A DNA stretch of 63,005 nt, from positions 1 through 63,005 of the forward strand of contig JAFRJK010000003.1 in assembly GCA_017432305.1 (NCBI GenBank), read 5' to 3'. Made by a program: the position numbers and the translations under genes. Positions within the stretch are counted from its first letter, which is position 1, and every line of letters begins with the position of its first letter. The notes under the pieces were generated by a model, which saw only the letters and a list, made by a program, of their open reading frames with translations, was not told where the DNA came from and ran no database searches. This DNA is from Candidatus Saccharimonadota bacterium (GTDB taxonomy: Bacteria > Patescibacteriota > Saccharimonadia > Saccharimonadales > Saccharimonadaceae). Below are positions 51,756 through 61,496 of this stretch, one piece after another.

Positions 51756-53861
51756 TTAGTTAAAAAGCCCTAATCTACGACGGACTTTTCCACTATTCTC
51801 GGTTGCTACGGCTGCAACTACGCCACGCATGTTCTCTGTTAAGAAAACGTTTGCGCAAATCTCTGTGTCGTAATAGAGCATTCTTGCGTAATTTAAGCCG
51901 TTCTGGAAACGTTCTCTCGGCGAGGATTTGTGGTTCTGGTTATTATCGCCACAAATTATCAGCTTTGAATCGTTTGCCGGACGTGTCACTAAAGTGTCAG
52001 CATCATCGATCTTCGTCCGCTGGAACTCGTCGAGAATGACGATTGAATCTCTGAACGAGCGCCCGCAAACCTGGTCGTAAGGCTTAGAAATAAAGTAGCG
52101 ATTATAGATGTAATCTACCTGTTTCTGAAGCATTTGCTCGTAGGTCATCTTGGGCTCGTTATCCGTCTTTTTCTTCTCGGATTTTCCGAGATAATGAGCC
52201 TTCTCCCGCTTTCTACTATGAGATTCATTAAAGTCGGAAGGACGGATACTCTCGTCTTCGAGTTCGTCATTGTCAAAATTGCCAGTGAAATTGCCGCGGC
52301 TATAACGGTAGTCGCGCTCCTGGCGGCGCTTCTTGTTTCTTTCCTTTGTTTCAGTTTCGTTCTCACTGGAATAAGTGTCCTCGTTATCGCCATATTTGCG
52401 AAGTTGAGCACGCTTTTTCTTAAATTCCGGCGTTTCTGCTAAGAACGACTCGATTGCATCCTTACAAAAAGCAATCATCGGATCCATCTTCCTCTCCTCA
52501 TTTCCCGGTAAAGCACCGAGGCTGTTTTTCGGATTTGAAGATGGAATGACAATAATGCGACGATATTTGCCTTCTTGTACAGCCTTAATCGCGTGGATGA
52601 TAGCCTGGTAAGTTTTACCGGTTCCAGCCGCACCCATGACGTTAATAATACGAATCTTATCATCGTTTAAGGCGTCATAATAGGTGGCGATTCCAGCATT
52701 CGGCGGATATTTCCCTTCCTTCTTCATGAAACGTAAAGGATAGAGATAGTCGTTCTCCTTGTGGTAGCGACAGATGTTCTTATAAGGAGCATTATCTGAG
52801 AAATAACCACGCGGATACATGTCGTCCTCTGGCGTCATAACGATATATTCGTTTGCGACGAGCGATCTTTCATTCGGCAAGTAATATTCGAAATCTTCTC
52901 TTGACAACATGTCTTCATGATAGAATTTTTCGAACATTTCAGCCGGGACAACCAGCTCGCGACAGCCAGTAAAAGGTGGACGCGGAGTGAAACTGAACCT
53001 GCTAGTTCTGACGGCGTAATTGTCTGCTTTTGAACGCAGTTCGCGGTCATTGGTCAATAAAACAACTTTGTCTTTAGCGTTGTCCCTCTGCGTAATATCA
53101 GTAGGGAGAGGGGTGCCATCAACCAGAATCTCTTCGCTGATTAAGGTGGCAGCGAGTGCCGTAACAGCAATCCAGCCATCGTTATCGTCCGGTCTGGGAA
53201 CGAAAGGCAGGATTTTCGAGAAATTGCGGTGGAGTGGCAGAACTGAAATTCTCTGGTTTTTATAGCCAGTATAAACGGGCTTTTTCAGATTTAAAGTTTC
53301 CTCAATCTTTCTACCAGAGTTCGGGATAAATTTTTCGAGACGTTTTAAAGCGATTTGCGCAATCATACTACGAAGAGAGCCTTCGGTTTTAAGGTGGCCT
53401 AATTCTGATAAAACGATTTCCGGTATTACGAGATGGGCGTTTTTCAAACTCGGCTTAAAGTCAAGCGGTTCGCACCAATCGTCGTCATCCGGATCATAGA
53501 TAACATCGACACATTCAATGATCAGATTCGTATCGAGGATATAAATATGTTCTTCCTCTTCTTCATAATCATCTTTTTCATTGAAATTATTATCTTCGTC
53601 GTCGATTTCATCATCGTTATCTTCTTCATTGTCCTCCTTGTCATCTTCGTATTCTTCGTCATTCTCGGAAACGTAGATGGTCTGTGCCCCCCCCTCGTCA
53701 GTATCGTCGTAATCGTCTTCAAATATCGCCCTATCATCGATCTCGTCGTCCCAGGCATCCAGCTCTTGGTGTAGTTGAGCGTCTAAAAGCTCGCGCTGCT
53801 CGGCCCTTATCATAGCGTCACGGCGAGTTGGGACCATGTAGGCCCGATGTTTTTTTGACAT
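51756..53861 (-). CDS. PIN-PhoH ATPase/ribonuclease with acidic insert
   Basis: The 701-residue protein has an N-terminal basic part, a remarkable Asp/Glu stretch (about residues 40-105), a PIN nuclease domain starting HIYILDTNLIIEC with further acidic residues (LTNDRELRSKA), and a PhoH ATPase with Walker A MGAAGTGKTYQA and Walker B SIVILDEFQ. Between the Walker motifs lies a long charged insert (DNEDTYSSENETETK..RKREK). PIN-PhoH proteins are RNA helicase-nucleases. The start is at 53861, right after AAAAAGGAGG; upstream in-frame starts lack a ribosome site. The leader and style resemble the other SD-led accessory genes. Confidence 0.85.
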   Translation of the reverse strand: MSKKHRAYMVPTRRDAMIRAEQRELLDAQLHQELDAWDDEIDDRAIFEDDYDDTDEGGAQTIYVSENDEEYEDDKEDNEEDNDDEIDDEDNNFNEKDDYEEEEEHIYILDTNLIIECVDVIYDPDDDDWCEPLDFKPSLKNAHLVIPEIVLSELGHLKTEGSLRSMIAQIALKRLEKFIPNSGRKIEETLNLKKPVYTGYKNQRISVLPLHRNFSKILPFVPRPDDNDGWIAVTALAATLISEEILVDGTPLPTDITQRDNAKDKVVLLTNDRELRSKADNYAVRTSRFSFTPRPPFTGCRELVVPAEMFEKFYHEDMLSREDFEYYLPNERSLVANEYIVMTPEDDMYPRGYFSDNAPYKNICRYHKENDYLYPLRFMKKEGKYPPNAGIATYYDALNDDKIRIINVMGAAGTGKTYQAIIHAIKAVQEGKYRRIIVIPSSNPKNSLGALPGNEERKMDPMIAFCKDAIESFLAETPEFKKKRAQLRKYGDNEDTYSSENETETKERNKKRRQERDYRYSRGNFTGNFDNDELEDESIRPSDFNESHSRKREKAHYLGKSEKKKTDNEPKMTYEQMLQKQVDYIYNRYFISKPYDQVCGRSFRDSIVILDEFQRTKIDDADTLVTRPANDSKLIICGDNNQNHKSSPRERFQNGLNYARMLYYDTEICANVFLTENMRGVVAAVATENSGKVRRRLGLFN

Positions 53862-53960
53862 AACTCCAACCTCCTTTTTAATGTGCTTGGTGTCAGGGTG
53901 ATTTCGCACACCCTCGAGAGCCACCGTTTGAGCTAGTAAGTCTAGCTAACTTATAAAAAT

Positions 53961-53980
53961 ATGGGCTTTGATGCCCACAT
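53961..53980 (-). terminator. Terminator after der
   Basis: On the minus strand TGGGC/GCCCA is followed by TATTTTTAT. Confidence 0.65.
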
Positions 53981-53984
53981 GGTT

Positions 53985-55370
53985 TTATTTTAACATTTTC
54001 TTTTCATTATGGAAACTAAATTTTATTGGCGTACCAACAAAAGGATAAGCTTCGCGGATTTTTCGTTCTAAATAACGTTTGTAAGACCAATGGAGAAGTT
54101 CCATTTCACGGCCGTGGATAACAAACCAAGGCGGGCAAACATCGGTTTGGACGATGTATTTTGGTTTTGGGTGAGTGTTTTTGAGACCTGCTGGAGGATG
54201 AGCGACAATTGCCTCGCGAAGGACTCTATTTAGTTCGCTAGTTTTTAGCTCGGTATGACGAGCGGCATCGATTTCAAGAGTTAAATCAAAAATTTTCGTA
54301 ACGTTTTTCCCGGTTTCAGAAGAGGTAATTAGAACTGGAGCGTAAGGTAGAAAATCAAAATCACGCTCTAAATTATCGAGTATATGGTCAATTTTAGTGT
54401 AAGTCGGTTGATTGTCGGAAGTTTTGTGAGACTTATCGGAGATGATCGAAGTGACAGGCTTTGAATTATCAAGTAGATCGGCCTTTGTCAAAACAACGAT
54501 AATTCCCTTTCCAGCCTCAACGATTTGGCCGGCGAGTGATTGGTCGAGTTTCGAATGTGATTCTTTGCTATCGACAAGAAGGGCACAAATATCGGCTTCT
54601 TCGATTGCGGCGAGAGTTCGAATTGCGGAAAATTTTTCAATGCCGACTTCGCGTTTTCCGGGTTTGCGAAGCCCTGCGGTGTCGAGAATCTCGATTTTCT
54701 GACCTTTGTATTTTATTTCGACGCGGTTAATGTCGCGGGTGGTTCCTTGTTTTGAGCTAACGACAGCTTGTTGCTTTTTTGCGAGCTTGTTAAAGAGACT
54801 GGATTTTCCAACATTTGGGCGGCCGATTAAAGCAAGTTTAATTGTTGGTTCTTTTTCAATGTCTGGGTTTTCACCGGTTTTTAATCCGAGCTTATTTTTT
54901 ATTGCAGATTTTAAATTCTCAACTCCTTGTCCGGTCGTCGCGGAGGTTCTAAAAGTGTCGTAATCTTTAATTCCGAGTTTTAAAAATTCAGTGTCTTCGA
55001 GTGACTCGCCAAGATCGGACTTATTAAGAACTAAAAAGACCGGCTTTTTCGATTTTAAAGCGGTTTTTGCAATATTTTTATCTTTTATGGATGGGTATTT
55101 CGAAGAATCGAGAGTGAGTAAGATTAAATCAGCAGAGTCGACGGCGTCCGCAATTTGGTCCTGGATTGAGGATTCGAAATCGTCTTCTGGGTTTTTAAGA
55201 CCAGCCGTATCAATTAACAAAAAACAGTCGTCAATTTTTGCTACGACATTGTCGCGGGTGGTTCCTTCTTCGCGTGCAACAATGGCAATATTTTTCTTTG
55301 CCATGCGGTTTAGAAGGCTTGATTTCCCAGCATTAGTTTGGCCAATAAGGGCGACGATTTTTTGCTTCAT
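53985..55370 (-). CDS. der: Ribosome-assembly GTPase Der (EngA)
   Basis: Der has two GTPase domains in tandem and acts in 50S maturation. The 461-residue protein shows GQTNAGKSSLLN and DTAGL in the first, GRPNVGKSSLFN and DTAGL in the second, and a KH-like C-terminal domain (PKYIVQTDVCPPWFVIHG). The G1 of the first domain has Thr where many have Pro. The -10 boxes overlap in an AT-rich stretch just before the ATG. Confidence 0.94.
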   Translation of the reverse strand: MKQKIVALIGQTNAGKSSLLNRMAKKNIAIVAREEGTTRDNVVAKIDDCFLLIDTAGLKNPEDDFESSIQDQIADAVDSADLILLTLDSSKYPSIKDKNIAKTALKSKKPVFLVLNKSDLGESLEDTEFLKLGIKDYDTFRTSATTGQGVENLKSAIKNKLGLKTGENPDIEKEPTIKLALIGRPNVGKSSLFNKLAKKQQAVVSSKQGTTRDINRVEIKYKGQKIEILDTAGLRKPGKREVGIEKFSAIRTLAAIEEADICALLVDSKESHSKLDQSLAGQIVEAGKGIIVVLTKADLLDNSKPVTSIISDKSHKTSDNQPTYTKIDHILDNLERDFDFLPYAPVLITSSETGKNVTKIFDLTLEIDAARHTELKTSELNRVLREAIVAHPPAGLKNTHPKPKYIVQTDVCPPWFVIHGREMELLHWSYKRYLERKIREAYPFVGTPIKFSFHNEKKMLK

Positions 55371-55545
55371 AATGATTATATTATATCATACTTATGTTAA
55401 AAATCAAGAGGTAGTTTTTGGTAATCCTCGCGCTCTAACAACGCTTCGCTTAGGTATCGCTTGTGAGTCTTTCCATAAAATTGGCTCACTTCGTGAGCTT
55501 GACGCAAAGCATCAAAAAATCGCCAAGGGCGATTTTCCAATTTTA

Positions 55546-55622
55546 TGGTGATTCCGGCGGGGTTCGAACCCGCGATTTTCTGGATGAGAACCAGATGTCC
55601 TAGACCACTAGACGACGGAACC
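55546..55622 (-). tRNA. tRNA-Glu (anticodon CTC)
   Basis: On the minus strand acceptor GGTTCCG/CGGAATC, anticodon stem TCTGG/CCAGA with loop TTCTCAT, T stem GCGGG/CCCGC with loop TTCGAAC, and an encoded CCA. The anticodon CTC reads GAG. Perfect hairpins flank it (AGAAAATAAAAAT with its complement at 55632-55659, AGAAAATAC/GTATTTTCT near 55724-55746, AAAATCGCC/GGCGATTTT near 55516-55537). Confidence 0.94.
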
Positions 55623-55778
55623 GCAGTGAGCTAGAAAATAAAAATTTATTTTTATTTTCTACGAACAAGGTTTCGAAAGCGAGCAACGCGAGCTTACGGA
55701 ACCAAACGATGGGCGCAGGTTTCGAAGAAAATACGGAGTATTTTCTAAGGAACCGTGTTTATTATCTTATCATAAAAA

Positions 55779-56015
55779 CTAGTCGCAGTCAAATGAGCTG
55801 TCGTTATACTCGGAGTCGTCGAGGATTTCATTATCGAGCGTTACAACGTCGTCATCGACTGTGGTTGTATCGTCGACATCTTGGGCGCCGTCTTCGCCAA
55901 TTGGAACGCCTAAGTTATCTTCGTCGCCCTCGTCCTCGACCGACGTTTCGGAAACTTCGCCACTATAAGCGACATTATCGACTATATCTAGACTAGCATC
56001 TTTTTCGTTTTCCAT
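55779..56015 (-). CDS. Small acidic protein
   Basis: The 78-residue protein is about one third Asp and Glu, without signal or membrane helix (MENEKDASLDIVDN at the start, NDSSFDCD at the end). A TATAAT on the minus strand is exactly 6 nt before the ATG, the same layout as real genes here, which supports it. It is divergent from the 1012-residue membrane protein. Function unknown. Confidence 0.6.
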   Translation of the reverse strand: MENEKDASLDIVDNVAYSGEVSETSVEDEGDEDNLGVPIGEDGAQDVDDTTTVDDDVVTLDNEILDDSEYNDSSFDCD

Positions 56016-56090
56016 AATTTTATTATACCAAAGTTTTAAGAGAGTTAATAGATATTATACCTTTTATGCTTTTTAGTGTATAATAGACGT

Positions 56091-59000
56091 ATGGAGTCTG
56101 AAAAAAAAGAGAATAAATACGGAATAGCGCCAGGATTGATGGACGACTCTGACAGCAGTAGCTGGGGCAACAAAATGAAAAAGCGTGCTGACGCGAAAAA
56201 GTTTGCTAAGCTCGCTGAAGAAGGGGCCGATAAAACTGGCTCGAATGCTGGAAAAGATGGAGTTGGCAACAACTCATTCACGAGTGCGGTGAAAAACGCG
56301 AAGGATGCCGAGGGCGGAACAGGATTTGCGAATAATGTTCAAGGTAAAACTTTAGAGCAGGTCGCTTCGAATACGATGCCAGGCGGAAAAATGTTCGTGA
56401 AACAAGCGAAGAAATTTGGGCCACTCGGAACGATTTTAATTATTATTGTCACGTTGGTTGGAATTTTTTCAGGAGTCCAAAGCTTGATGGCTTTCGGGTT
56501 GGTTGCGAACGGTCTTGACCAATTTAATACTCTTAGAACGTCGATGAATAAACGCTCGACTTATTTCACGCGTTTCTCGATGCAAAGTGATCGAAATGTT
56601 AAAGCGACGAGGGCTTCGATTTTTGGAAAAGAAAAATTTAAGATTTCAAATTCTTTAAGCAAGAAGTTACAAAAAAATGGAGTCTATTACAAGGAAGAGG
56701 GTGGGGTGCGGTTCCTAGTCTATGAAGATAGCGACGGGAAAGCGTATGCGATTGCGGCGAACGATGATGATGTTGGGAGGTTACCGAGTTCGACGGAGGT
56801 CCCAGATGGAAAAGGTGGGACGAAACATATTGAGATTTCTGATGGCGGAAAAATGAAGATTGATGATGTGTTCGAGGTATCATCAAACTTTAGAAACTCG
56901 TTCGATAAAGGAACGAGGACGATGAAAGGTCATGTTGCGGGGTGGTTCGATGGATTGTCGGACAAAGTGCATAATTGGCTTGGCAATAGTAGAAATAGAT
57001 TCAGAGAATCTAGTGAAAAAGCGACAGATGAAGATATACGGACTATGGCGCGAAAAGGTGGAATGAATGAGGACCTAGTTGGGGATGAGGGGACGACACA
57101 TACAAATGACGGTTATGCAGAAGATGGGAACGGTAATAGAGTTGAGGTCGGCGGAGAGGATCATCCAGGTGGTGAAACTGTGAAGAAGAGTGATATTTTA
57201 GATAACCCAGGTTCATCTAAGGTAAGAACTAGCTCAAATATTGAGGCAAAGGTAAAAAGTATTGCTGGTGGTACGACTGGTGCAGCTAATGTTGCTTGTA
57301 TCGTTTCGAAGATTTTTTCAGCTGTTAATGCGGCAATTGCAGCAATACATATCGCAAATGTCGTGAACTATGTTACGGGATTTCTTGAGGCCGTCCAAGG
57401 GACACAAGCAGGAGATCTAAAAGGAAAAGAGTTGTCTTATTATATGACAAATCTTTCAAAGAAAGGTAATACTTATGATCTTTCTGGCGAAGAAGTTTTA
57501 AGTGAAAACAAGTCGGCTTTAGAGTCGGTAGCGATTAGTCAATTCTTTAGCGATGGGACAGTAAAAATTCAAGCAAACGATAAAATAGCAAAAAAATTTA
57601 ATGCTGGAATTGTCGCAGAAGAGTCAATTGCGAATTCGGCTGGAAAATTTACTAATCCTGTGCTTGGAGATGTAGCTGGAGCGTTTTCTAGCGCTACGAC
57701 TGCCGCAGCATCTTATAAAACGTGTTTATATTTTGACATTGCAGCGGCGGCAGCAGGTGAACTTCTTGAAATTGCGCTGGCATTCTTTACTGGCGGTGTC
57801 GGTAATGTAATCAAGGGTATCATTGAAAAAATTGGCATGACGATTTTGACTAACGCGATAACGGTGGCGATAATGGCAGTGTTTAGTTCGACGATTTTAC
57901 CGCATATTGCGCAATTGATGACGATGGATTTGATTTCGAATATGGCGGGCGAGGATGCGGCCTATGCGATAAATTCCGGGTTTAATATTTATGCTGGAAA
58001 GGAGATGCAAATTAGCTCCGGGCTTCCGGCAACGAAAGAGACTTTGATGGCACATTATCGGGTGCAACAAGAAGTAATAGCAAGTGAGGCGGAATTTGAA
58101 CGGTCCGAGCGATCGCCATTTGACCCGACGAGTAAATATACGTTCGTTGGAAGTATCGTTAATTCCCTAATCCCGATTGCATCGACTTGGAGTTCGCCAC
58201 TTATGACGATTTCGAAAACCGCAAATACGGTTGGGAGTTCAATACGTGGGCTTCTTCCGACAGCAAATGCGGACGGCGAAGTGATTCTTGAAACGTCGAT
58301 TAATGAAAATTGTGCTAACTCTGGCAATATTGGAATAGTTGGTGATGCATTTTGTACATCGTATTTTGTGACTGACACGTCGACAATCGCAGCTGATCCA
58401 TCAGATGTGATGGATAGAGTAATGAATAGCGCTGACCATTCTGGTGGAAATGGAAACTTTAAATGGGAAAATGTTGACGATGAGCAACATAATGGAAACC
58501 CAGACATTAATGCAAATTCGGAACTTGGACGATGGGTTGTTTCTTGCGCGACAAGACAATCACAATTTGGGATTGTCGATAGTAATGTCGCTGATGCTGT
58601 GTCGAGATTAGTAAGATCTGGAAATGATACATTAGATAGTGCTATATCGACTGGCGTGGGCGTGTTGCCTGTTGTTGGTGATATTCTTCAAATTACGGAA
58701 GATGTAAGACAACTTGATGACTTTGGCTGGCTAACTGGAGAAAATTGTATCAAGGAAGAATATAAATATTATTCAAGATATTCGGAAGACCAAAGATTAA
58801 TGGAAGCGGCAGGGATTATTGAAGAATCGGCAGTTTCGAAATTTCTAGATGAATATTATGCGGAAAACCCACTCGACAATTCTTACGAAGGAATTATTGC
58901 AAGATATTCTGGGATGACAAAAGAGCAAGTTTCAGATCTTTTCGATATTCTAGAGTATTATGAATATGTTGCAAATTATAACCCAGAGGGATATGGGCCA

Positions 59001-59129
59001 GAATTTCACGAAAAAGAAGAGTATAACTTTAACTATGAATCGAACGAGATTATTGCAAAGAGTGATGAATTTATAGTTGATCGATACGTCGTTTATGACG
59101 ATTTAAGAACAAAAACAAAAGTAGCTTAA
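56091..59129 (+). CDS. Large membrane protein of unknown function, possibly secretion-linked
   Basis: The 1012-residue protein has a charged start, a hydrophobic helix at about 105-130 (GTILIIIVTLVGIFSGV), a long Gly/Lys/Asp-rich middle, hydrophobic clusters at about 390-430 and 555-620 (including AFFTGGVGNVIKGIIEKIGMTILT), and a Cys-containing outer part. The layout loosely recalls VirB6/TrbL-like channel proteins, and a VirD4-like ATPase is in the same region, but I cannot assign it. The ATG at 56091 lies 6 nt after TATAAT (56079-56084). Confidence 0.7.
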   Translation: MESEKKENKYGIAPGLMDDSDSSSWGNKMKKRADAKKFAKLAEEGADKTGSNAGKDGVGNNSFTSAVKNAKDAEGGTGFANNVQGKTLEQVASNTMPGGKMFVKQAKKFGPLGTILIIIVTLVGIFSGVQSLMAFGLVANGLDQFNTLRTSMNKRSTYFTRFSMQSDRNVKATRASIFGKEKFKISNSLSKKLQKNGVYYKEEGGVRFLVYEDSDGKAYAIAANDDDVGRLPSSTEVPDGKGGTKHIEISDGGKMKIDDVFEVSSNFRNSFDKGTRTMKGHVAGWFDGLSDKVHNWLGNSRNRFRESSEKATDEDIRTMARKGGMNEDLVGDEGTTHTNDGYAEDGNGNRVEVGGEDHPGGETVKKSDILDNPGSSKVRTSSNIEAKVKSIAGGTTGAANVACIVSKIFSAVNAAIAAIHIANVVNYVTGFLEAVQGTQAGDLKGKELSYYMTNLSKKGNTYDLSGEEVLSENKSALESVAISQFFSDGTVKIQANDKIAKKFNAGIVAEESIANSAGKFTNPVLGDVAGAFSSATTAAASYKTCLYFDIAAAAAGELLEIALAFFTGGVGNVIKGIIEKIGMTILTNAITVAIMAVFSSTILPHIAQLMTMDLISNMAGEDAAYAINSGFNIYAGKEMQISSGLPATKETLMAHYRVQQEVIASEAEFERSERSPFDPTSKYTFVGSIVNSLIPIASTWSSPLMTISKTANTVGSSIRGLLPTANADGEVILETSINENCANSGNIGIVGDAFCTSYFVTDTSTIAADPSDVMDRVMNSADHSGGNGNFKWENVDDEQHNGNPDINANSELGRWVVSCATRQSQFGIVDSNVADAVSRLVRSGNDTLDSAISTGVGVLPVVGDILQITEDVRQLDDFGWLTGENCIKEEYKYYSRYSEDQRLMEAAGIIEESAVSKFLDEYYAENPLDNSYEGIIARYSGMTKEQVSDLFDILEYYEYVANYNPEGYGPEFHEKEEYNFNYESNEIIAKSDEFIVDRYVVYDDLRTKTKVA

Positions 59130-59162
59130 AAAAGGACGCCTTTTTAAAAGCGCCCTTTTTTG
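59128..59162. terminator. Bidirectional terminator
   Basis: AAAAAAGG and CGC pair with GCG and CCTTTTTT around an A/T loop, between convergent genes. Confidence 0.75.
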
Positions 59163-59167
59163 GAGGA

Positions 59168-59836
59168 TTAGTATAGATAGAGTTCTCCGTGACGACCGGA
59201 TTCTAAAGGATCGTAGTCGTTCGGATGATTTAAAACTAAGTTAGTTACGTCGTCGAGGGTCGCTATCGCTTTCCTCGTCATTTCCATCCCCGCAGAATTC
59301 ACAGAGATTTTGTCCTGTAAATCGTCATCCATAGGGATAGCACTATAACCTGTATTGGTTTTAGTGCTTGAGATTGATATTGCACTCAAGTGGGTGACAT
59401 TGATACACCACCCATTGTCGAGCCACCCTATACATATGAATGACGGCTTATCGCATTTCTCGAGCTTACGGTTACTGTCTATCTCGTAGTATTTTACAGT
59501 AGCGCCGTTAGCCTTAAAGAAGGCTTCGAGGTCGAAATAATCTCCGTTGATAAAATTATCTACGGGAACATACTCTCCGTTCCATTTTGAAGAACTATCT
59601 TCGTTCTCGTCGGGAGTAGCGACTTCTTCGGCTTCTTCTTCGGGGGTTGCCACGGTATTTTCTACCGTAATTCCCTCTTCGGAATCTTTTGCATCTTCGA
59701 TTTCTGCAGCTTCTTCAGCTGAGAGAATAGTAACACCTTCGTTCCCGCTAGTTGCGGATGCATCTTCGCTACCGCAAGCGGTAAAACAAAAACTAACAAT
59801 ACCTACTAATATGAACATATATGCCTTTTTTAACAT
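59168..59836 (-). CDS. Lipoprotein with acidic linker
   Basis: The 222-residue protein has a signal peptide with a lipobox (FTACGS, lipidated Cys at about residue 21), a Glu/Asp/Ala-rich linker (to about residue 85) and a C-terminal globular part (VDNFINGDYFDLEAFFKANGA..). I do not recognise that domain. The start at 59836 follows TTGGAGGTGA. The gene has a perfect promoter and a leader with two mutually exclusive hairpins. It resembles Firmicutes lipoprotein genes in style. Confidence 0.72.
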   Translation of the reverse strand: MLKKAYMFILVGIVSFCFTACGSEDASATSGNEGVTILSAEEAAEIEDAKDSEEGITVENTVATPEEEAEEVATPDENEDSSSKWNGEYVPVDNFINGDYFDLEAFFKANGATVKYYEIDSNRKLEKCDKPSFICIGWLDNGWCINVTHLSAISISSTKTNTGYSAIPMDDDLQDKISVNSAGMEMTRKAIATLDDVTNLVLNHPNDYDPLESGRHGELYLY

Positions 59837-59862
59837 ATAAATCACCTCCAAATTCTAAATGT

Positions 59863-59898
59863 CCGAGAGGCTGGTGACCTCTCGGTTGAAAAGTCACC
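59863..59898 (-). promoter_or_regulatory. Leader with two competing hairpins
   Basis: On the minus strand GGTGAC (from 59898) can pair with GTCACC (59878-59873), or CCGAGAGG (59885-59878) can pair with CCTCTCGG (59870-59863). The two stems share bases, so only one can form at a time. The second lies 25 nt before the Shine-Dalgarno. This is the form of an attenuator or riboswitch switch; there is no clear T run. Confidence 0.5.
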
Positions 59899-59938
59899 TC
59901 TATCTCTAATTAACCCGCCTCCAATTGTTAATAATTCT

Positions 59939-59967
59939 ATTATACCACAGATTACATAAAAAGTCAA
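59939..59967 (-). promoter_or_regulatory. Promoter of lipoprotein gene
   Basis: On the minus strand TTGACT, 17 nt, TATAAT. The start near 59932 gives a leader of about 95 nt. Confidence 0.8.
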
Positions 59968-60045
59968 TAGAAGCATAAGTGTAATAGAGAAATGACAGAT
60001 AGGAGAAAATTTGGGAATTTATAAAGATTATGGTAAGATAGGGAT

Positions 60046-61467
60046 ATGGATAATCAAGAACTTGAAAATGAAATTGTAATCACCGATAAAGAGGTGATGG
60101 TTGAAGAAAAGAAGAATAAAGAGGTGAAAAAGCCTGAAAAAGCTGAAAAAGGCGAGAAAAAAGGGCGCTTAAAGCGATTTTTCTCTAAAAAACGCAACGT
60201 CGTAATTACTATCTTAGTAGTTTTAATCTTAGCTACTGGTGGCGTTTTGGCGTTTCTTCTCTTAAATAAGAATAATAATAACGGAGAAGGTCAAGAACAG
60301 AGTGGCGGCACAAGCGTAAAACCAAACGTGAAGAAGTTTTATGACAATTTAACAGGTGAGCTAGTTTCCTATTCTGGAATTCAATATAATAAAGATGGTT
60401 CAGAAAAGAAGGACGAAGACGGAAAAACGATTTTCTACTCTGATAATCAGGCGGAACAATATGCTGATGCAAATAATACAAAACGAATTTCTTGTGTCCA
60501 AATCCCAAATGGGACTGATGCACGTCCGCAAGTTGGACTAACAGACGCAAAAATTGTGTTTGAAGCGATTGCGGAGGCTGGGATTACCCGTTTTGCGGCG
60601 ATTTATCGTGACTCGAAAGCGGACGTAATCGGTCCGGTGAGAAGTCTTAGGATGTATTACCTCGAGTGGGATGACCCGTTTGATTGTACGATTGTACACG
60701 CTGGGGGCGAGACAAATGCGCTAAATAAGGTAAAAACTTATCCGCATCTTTCGGAATCAAAAACCTATATGTGGCGTGATTCTTCGGCTTATCGAGCACC
60801 AAATAATCTCTTTACATCTGGGGAGTTGCTCGGGAAATTCAATTCGGATAATAATTACGACAAGTCGCGTCCAGCAGTCTTTTCAAGAATGACACCGGAT
60901 GAATCTGATGAAGAAATTAAAGCTATTAGAGCACAAACGGAGAAAAAAGAGGGCGAAACCGAGAATAATTCCGAGAGTGAGGCTAATGAGAACGCGAAAA
61001 AATATACTTTAGCAAATAAAATTTATGTACATGTTACAAACGCGGCGAATTATAACGTAATCTATAATTACGATTCGGCGTCGAACACTTACCTTCGTTC
61101 TTACGAGGGCAATTCTGGAAAACATATGGTCTATGATTGTAAGAATTTAACGGCTTCTGGAGCAAAGATTAAACCACAAAAAGATTGTGGTGCGGCAGTC
61201 CAAGTTGCACCAAAAGTAGTTGTCGTGATGAAAGTGAAAGAACAACAAAATCAGATTAATCATTACCGTGAGGATCTTGAAACGACGGGTTCGGGTGAGG
61301 CGTACATCTTCCAAAATGGGATTAAAATCGAAGGAACTTGGGCGAAAGATAAAATCAACTCACAAATCGTCTTTAAAGATAAAAACGGCGAAGTTATTAA
61401 GTTAGCTCCGGGGCAAACGTTTATTACGGCGATTGCAAAGAGCTATGGGTATGTGAAAGCAGAGTAA
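60046..61467 (+). CDS. Membrane-anchored YerB-like protein (DUF3048)
   Basis: The 473-residue protein has a Lys/Glu-rich cytoplasmic start, one membrane helix (about 52-76), and the DUF3048 pattern: ARPQVGLTDAKIVFEAIAEAGITRFAAIY, then IGPVRSLRMYYLEWD and AGGETNALN. YerB-type proteins are secreted or anchored proteins of unknown role in Gram-positives. TAAGAT (60034-60039) is 6 nt before the ATG. It lies next to the cassette array, and its terminator overlaps the tail of cassette A. Confidence 0.85.
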   Translation: MDNQELENEIVITDKEVMVEEKKNKEVKKPEKAEKGEKKGRLKRFFSKKRNVVITILVVLILATGGVLAFLLLNKNNNNGEGQEQSGGTSVKPNVKKFYDNLTGELVSYSGIQYNKDGSEKKDEDGKTIFYSDNQAEQYADANNTKRISCVQIPNGTDARPQVGLTDAKIVFEAIAEAGITRFAAIYRDSKADVIGPVRSLRMYYLEWDDPFDCTIVHAGGETNALNKVKTYPHLSESKTYMWRDSSAYRAPNNLFTSGELLGKFNSDNNYDKSRPAVFSRMTPDESDEEIKAIRAQTEKKEGETENNSESEANENAKKYTLANKIYVHVTNAANYNVIYNYDSASNTYLRSYEGNSGKHMVYDCKNLTASGAKIKPQKDCGAAVQVAPKVVVVMKVKEQQNQINHYREDLETTGSGEAYIFQNGIKIEGTWAKDKINSQIVFKDKNGEVIKLAPGQTFITAIAKSYGYVKAE

Positions 61468-61496
61468 GCTATTAGAAAACTACAAACTCTAAAAAC

